NCBI GenBank assembly: GCA_029962745.1
Contig: CM057161.1
Coordinates: forward strand, 5,884,315 to 5,948,314
Direction of reading: 5' to 3'
DNA length: 64,000 bases
Source: Echinometra lucunter
Taxonomy: Eukaryota > Echinodermata > Echinoidea > Camarodonta > Echinometridae
Shown piece by piece: positions 58,996-64,000 of this stretch. The notes below the pieces were generated by a model. That model was not told where the DNA came from, ran no database searches, and saw only the letters and a list, made by a program, of their open reading frames with translations. Position 1 is the first letter of the stretch; the number at the start of each line of letters is the position of its first letter. The position numbers were made by a program, and so were the translations under genes.

Positions 58996-61900
58996 TGGTG
59001 AAGAGAAATGTATAGAAGCAAAATGGTTGTTGATATCATAAATATAACTAGCGAGTGTTGGCGGGAACAGCGAAACTAGAAAAAAAAAAAGAAGGGAAGT
59101 GTTGTTTAAAATACGTTTGTAAGAAGTCGAAGCAATCATGGCTCTAAGAAAAAAAATCGAAGAGAATAAAAACTGCAAGATACACACAAAAACCATTCAA
59201 AGTAGAAAAAACAGAAAAACAAATGAAAGAAAAGGAAACAAGATCTGTATCATGTAAAAATAGGCAAACAGAAAACGTACCCAATCCATCATATATTCGT
59301 CACTATTTTATCGCCCCACACAAACATGGCCCTGCCCAAGGATGACAAATGACTACACGTACCTTAATCCTGGACCTAAATGCATAGTCCAGACAAGCAT
59401 GACTGTAAACAGATTAAATCAACATAAAGTCTTCCCTCCCAAGAAATCTGGGAGCGATAGCTTGGCAATATGCTTTTGTTCACATGGATTTTTTTTTGTT
59501 TTAAAAAGCGAGCAAGAAAATAAAAAAATGACGAGATAACTAAACAAAATGAATGGGGGATTTGCTGTAACGTTTCAATATTTACTTAGGACTTCACTTA
59601 CCCAGTAATATAGGACGAGTTACGTACATTTTTGGAAGGGGAAAATAAAGGTCGCGGAGACGACAGACAAAGAGCTTAGAGCTTTGAGCTTTCTAAAATT
59701 CGATACGTTGGAGAAAATGGAATAAGATCAAATCCGGCTAAAATAATCTTTTAAATGAAAATGTAAATTCTAAATAGAAGGATGACAGGAAAAGGGCATA
59801 CCGTAAAAGGACAAAATAATCAAACAAACAAACAATTATTGAACAAAAACATCAAACGTAACAGACACAAAATAACTAGAAATTCTTTCCGGGAAATTAA
59901 AAACAAAGATATTACTTTCGAAAAGGCTAGCTCTGACTAAAGTGAGGGATTTTTATGAAACACCGGCTGTTATTAGATGTGGAGTATATATCTTTTGTCC
60001 ACTTAGACTTTATCTATACTATACTTGAGGTCGTATTGCAATGACCAATTTCTCCTAGACAAAAGAAATTATCTGTATTCTTTCGAAAAAGTTAAGATAA
60101 AAAAGTTGAGATAGAAAACACTGTTGTTTCATTTCACATGAACCAACATTTCCTCTTTTACCGATGCTGGTTGTAAATTTAAGCAGCTCTGCACTTCCAA
60201 TTCGGAGGATAGGGCTAGTAAAGCAAATTCCCCTACAGGTAAGTCCAAACGCTAATACACCATTTTCTGCAAATAAGGGTTAAAACATATAAGGTGACAG
60301 AACTACAGAATTACCGACAAATATTTCATACATAAGAGAAGGGGAGGGGGTATCGCCTACAAAGGCCCTTTATTTTGTAAGCCAAGACTAAAGCCGGCTT
60401 ATCTGTAGCTTCGGGACTCCTGGAGTGTTTATATTGGTAAAATTTAACCGATCCTTCAGAACGGCTGTCGCCCTATGGAGAGTGTATCCATTGGTCATCC
60501 TTTAACTGTCGCCCCAGGACAAACTTCTTTGTGTGAACTGCAATAGAAGTATAGGCCGATTTTCTTTTCCTTCCGAAGCAGGGTTCGACCTTGTTCGCCG
60601 TTGTTTAATTCATACGCATGCCCTAATTTCGCTTTATTGGTTTTAAAGGAAAGAAAGAAACTTTCAAGCTAGTAGAATTTCATCTAAAACACAAGTGGTA
60701 CAGAAAATGTAATGAAGAAGACAAACATAACCTTTTGTTCTACTAATCATGCCAATAACATGAAACATCGATCTCACGGGATGGCAGCGACAATAATCAA
60801 AACGATCCAAGATTTACGTAATAAAGCCATCGGACTTATTGAGAGAAGCCTGTGTGTTAACTACAGATATTTTCCTATCTTGTTCGCGAATGTTTTATGC
60901 TGAGAATATTCTCAGAATTTGGATTTCCTTTACACGACTGAATAAAACATCATCTTGTTATGACCATCTACACATCTATATAGAAGTATAATAGCTATTA
61001 AACATGCTAAAAGCTAAGAGTATAAATATTCCTCAGTGGACACTGTAAATTCGCAATTTGGGGGTTTAATTTTCGTCAACGTGCGACTATGCAGGAGCCT
61101 CTAAAGTCATACTTGAAACAGAAGCGGAAATGACTAAGGAGAGACCGTTAAAACGTTAAACTCGAGAAATGGAAATGCCTGCGTGCGATCTTTCGGACTG
61201 AAAGACTTATCAATTACGCTACCAAAAACACTTAATCAAGCGGATTTTCCCCCGGGGACGCGGGGAGGTATTGTTGCTGAATATAAATGAGGAAGGATAA
61301 GAAAGCGAATAATTACATGCACTTCACTACTGGAATCCCGTTTTAAAAGTAGTGGAATATCCAAGGAAAGAGTTTTTTGAGGTGTAACCCCCCAATTAAA
61401 AAAAAAAAAAAAAATCGGGCAAATGTAAGCTTATATTGGGGAAGAGAGGGGTCCGATGACGTAACCTGGTAATCATAATTTGAATTTGATGACGAAATTT
61501 CAAATTTTGGACCCCTATTGAAACTAGCTCTGCTGTTCGGGTGTTCCACCCCATGAGTGGAAAATGAATAGACGAATTTACTGTCGTGTATTAAGTGTAA
61601 CTTGGAAAGGGAATGCTTGCAAAAAAAACCCCCCCAAAACCCCAAAACAACAACAACAAAAAAAAAAAAAAAAAAAAAACCCAACCCAGCAATAAAACAA
61701 CAAATACAAACAAAAACATAAGTCAGCCTCATGCAAAAAAATGCCAGTAAGCCTATGCAAGCACTTTTCCACTTTGAAGAACAAGGGAGAAAATCATGAC
61801 ATCTTGCAAGCTGGCTTTCCCACATATTCGTACCCCAATTGGAGGGAATCTAGTCCCATAGCACCAACTTCTGGAAATGCCCCTGCAAAATGGCATCAGG

Positions 61901-62454
61901 CATGTCAGCCTGGCCACGCCCATGAAAGATTGTAATTCATCTCCTCATCTTAATGGCAGTACAGTATACTGTATTTACATCTTATATGTAATGTATAACG
62001 ACTTATTTTTTGTAAATGTAATTAGTAATTTATATTGACTTCGTGTTCAACCATAATCAAATAAAAACAAATTACATTTTCAAGCCTTCAAGAACAACGC
62101 ATTCTCCCTTCAAGTTTCCATTACTGGCTGTTGTTGCGACAGTATTTATGCCGAAGTTCACTTCGCATATTGATGTCGTCAGATATCATTTCCAGCATGT
62201 ACTAAAATGACGGTACATGTCAACATGATTGAGCCTTAGGTAAATTTTAATTCTATAAAATACAGAATATTGATGAATATCAGTGAAGTTTAATACACAC
62301 AATACATGTTCCAAAAATCAGCCCACGCAAACCTTATAAAACTAACATTAATATCGTATATTCAGGATTTTCTACGAATTTCCATACCTGTTTTTTTCTT
62401 CAAACAAACACGTGCATACGTTGGTATAAATAATGCTTATGGCATTTTCATATA
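58996..62454. other. Gene-poor stretch
   Basis: AT-rich, with A runs at about 59078-59088, 61398-61416 and 61654-61679. The frames at 60712-60903 and 61741-61935 have no domain. I see nothing else that can be supported. Confidence 0.45.
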
Positions 62455-62590
62455 TTTGATGTACGATAAAAGAGCAATGTGGATGAAATGCTTTGCTCAA
62501 GGGCATACGTGCCATGTCGGGGATCGAACCCCCGACTTTTGGGTCTCCAGTCAAGCGCCTTAGACCACTCGACCACGGCACCGCCACTTC
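62455..62590 (-). mobile_element. tRNA-derived SINE, well-preserved head
   Basis: On the minus strand the A box TGGTCGAGTGG (62575-62565) fits the consensus, and the B box GGTTCGATCCC lies at 62530-62520. A T-arm-like stem CGGGG/CCCCG and a 7-bp closing stem GTGCCGT/ATGGCAC are visible. The anticodon arm does not fold into a normal 5-bp stem with a 7-base loop. Downstream comes GCCCTTGAGCAAAGCATTT, CATCCACATTGCTC, a tail related to that of the SINE at 58570. I therefore call it a SINE and not a tRNA gene. Confidence 0.7.
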
Positions 62591-62929
62591 TGCAGTAAAG
62601 ATCGAAGTTTTATCATTTTTATTACAAAAGGGCATTATGTTTCTGTTGACTGATTTTCAAGTTTTTCTTTGTTTAATATTTCAGGGATGATGTTTTATAC
62701 ACTTTGAACTAAATCGATTAAATGGTGTCAAAGTTATCCACAATATTCAATACTGAAGTTTAATATATGTTATTGAAGTTGAAGCTATAGAGTCAGAAGA
62801 AACTAGTTGCAAAAATTCCTACCTTTAAACATTAAAATCATTTTGATTATTAGTGATCCACAAATTACAAGCAGTGCTTTCTTGTGGATCCCTCCATTTC
62901 CACATAATTTAAGGATTTATTTTAATGGT

Positions 62930-63085
62930 TATCTATGTGTACTTATTTATCAAGAAAAAAAAATGAACATGTACGTATGAATGTTATTTCATCTTTTCTG
63001 TAATTAATACCTATGTAATGCCATTGTATTTCTTTTCTTTCTGTTGGAAATGAATAGATACGAATTTGAACTTGAATTTGAATCC
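62930..63085 (+). mobile_element. LINE 3' end with TGAA(T/C)-type tail
   Basis: TTTCTGTTGGAAATGAATAG followed by ACGAATTTGAACTTGAATTTGAA. The GTTGGAAATGA word and the pentanucleotide-like tail match the minus-strand end at 42454-42545. No coding part is seen upstream. Confidence 0.45.
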
Positions 63086-64000
63086 TCGCAAATAATTTTC
63101 AGGGTGACGATGCAGGCTGGCTGTAAGAACTGTCAAAATATATGAAATGAACTTCATTTCAGAAAAGCCACGCGCTTACGATAATGACAGATCGCTGTCT
63201 ATTTGGAAATATACCCGATTGAGAAAATATACATCATTTTCGAAAAGCCATACGCTTACAATTGTCAGTTCGCTGTCCATTTTTTGACGGCATCTCACGT
63301 ATTTTGAAATATCCTTGGCTTGTCTAAGCCCTCTAAAGACATTACCCAGGCAAGAAAGAGCTCTTCACACATCTTCAACTCGTCGTTTTCCATTACTGCA
63401 ATGTAACAAAAAACATCCAGAGGCGCAACCACGACTTGAAACTTAAGGTCTGATTACATGTCGAAGATAAGAGGAAGAAGAAGAAGATGATGGAACTTTG
63501 TTAAAGGCAGTTTTTATCATTGTGAGCATCCAATTCAAAAATTTTCAAAAGTCAATATGACATCTGTATATGGGTAGTTGTATATGTACTCAAAAACTCT
63601 GAAACCAACAAACATTCCGAAACAAACCCGCTGTAAATAGGTCGCAAACAGAAATTTGATTATGTATTTTCGTGGACGAAAGAAATTAAAAAGGCCATTA
63701 CAAGAACCGATCGTTACTAAGAAGATCTATTTCGCTTTCAAACACTGGCTCAGATTTTCACTATTTAAAAATAATACCTATATATATTACAAGTTGAGAC
63801 TTCAAGATTGCTAATTTCAAACTATAACTCATATTTTTTTTACCATTTTCAAATAACAAAATGGATTTCAAAAAATTCTTACAATGTTAACCATTACCTT
63901 TCAGCACTGGTATCCGCTTTTTGGACGCTCATGAGGCTCGCTTAAGAATGTTCGACAAAAATTCAAATTTTAGTTAGTGTGTCATATTCAGACAGGATTA
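63086..64000. other. Gene-poor stretch at the right edge
   Basis: A pair of similar ~60-bp segments (GAAAAGCCACGCGCTTACGA at about 63161 and GAAAAGCCATACGCTTACAA at about 63242, each followed by a 'CGCTGTC' word) forms a weak tandem repeat. A short GAA/GAAGAT tract lies at 63469-63490. No gene. Confidence 0.45.

Noticed and set aside
58650..59196. ORFs with poly-Tyr, poly-Asn or poly-Ile
   Set aside because: They are reading frames of the SINE's ATT tail.
62510..62585. Functional tRNA gene on the minus strand
   Set aside because: The A and B boxes are good, but the anticodon arm does not fold normally and a SINE tail follows directly.

Overview
This is eukaryotic, largely non-coding DNA from a repeat-rich and apparently heterozygous genome. 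Nothing prokaryotic is present: no operons and no dense ORFs. tRNA-derived SINE heads, 3' ends of non-LTR retrotransposons, many palindromic MITE-like elements beginning GGGTGTTTCAT or GGGGAGCGTTTCAT, and long di-, tri- and pentanucleotide tracts suggest a marine invertebrate. My best guess is an echinoderm such as a sea urchin. That guess rests on recalled repeat motifs, not on a search.

Layout. The window consists of three contigs joined by two gaps of exactly 500 N (6358-6857 and 21514-22013), so both gap sizes are placeholders. Contig 1 (1-6357) opens in a satellite with a period of about 403 bp. Its last ~5.6 kb (779-6357, duplicon 1A) reappears at the very start of contig 2 (6858-12470, duplicon 1B). 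Contig 2 then holds 0.75 kb of single-copy sequence (12471-13216), a third short copy of a duplicon-1 segment (13217-13448), and an ~8.1-kb block (13448-21513, duplicon 2A) that runs into the second gap. Contig 3 (22014-64000) has 12.3 kb of its own sequence, then duplicon 2B (34341-42454), then 21.5 kb of further single-copy sequence crowded with small mobile elements. The simplest reading is that at least duplicon 1, and probably duplicon 2, are unmerged overlapping or allelic contigs rather than true genomic duplications.

Mobile elements are the best-supported content. They include a 5'-truncated LINE (27561-28766) that inserted into a ~311-bp palindromic MITE and left a perfect 16-bp target-site duplication; a 1.23-kb element with ~235-bp terminal inverted repeats (25639-26867); and an inverted-repeat element built from ~21-bp and ~41-bp modules (42708-43053). 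There are also a 146-bp near-perfect hairpin (47207-47352), a ~214-bp tandem array that flips orientation midway (51307-52625), several SINEs and tRNA-like heads, and several LINE 3' ends.

Protein-coding content is sparse. The best cellular candidate is a 123-codon ORF on the plus strand (30352-30723) with AATAAA downstream. Three further segments look like possible exons (29359-29700; 46500-46698 on the minus strand; 19293-19477 with its duplicate 40236-40420). No cellular gene was recognised by family, and all of these calls need transcript evidence. I see no RNA gene that is clearly functional and no CRISPR array.
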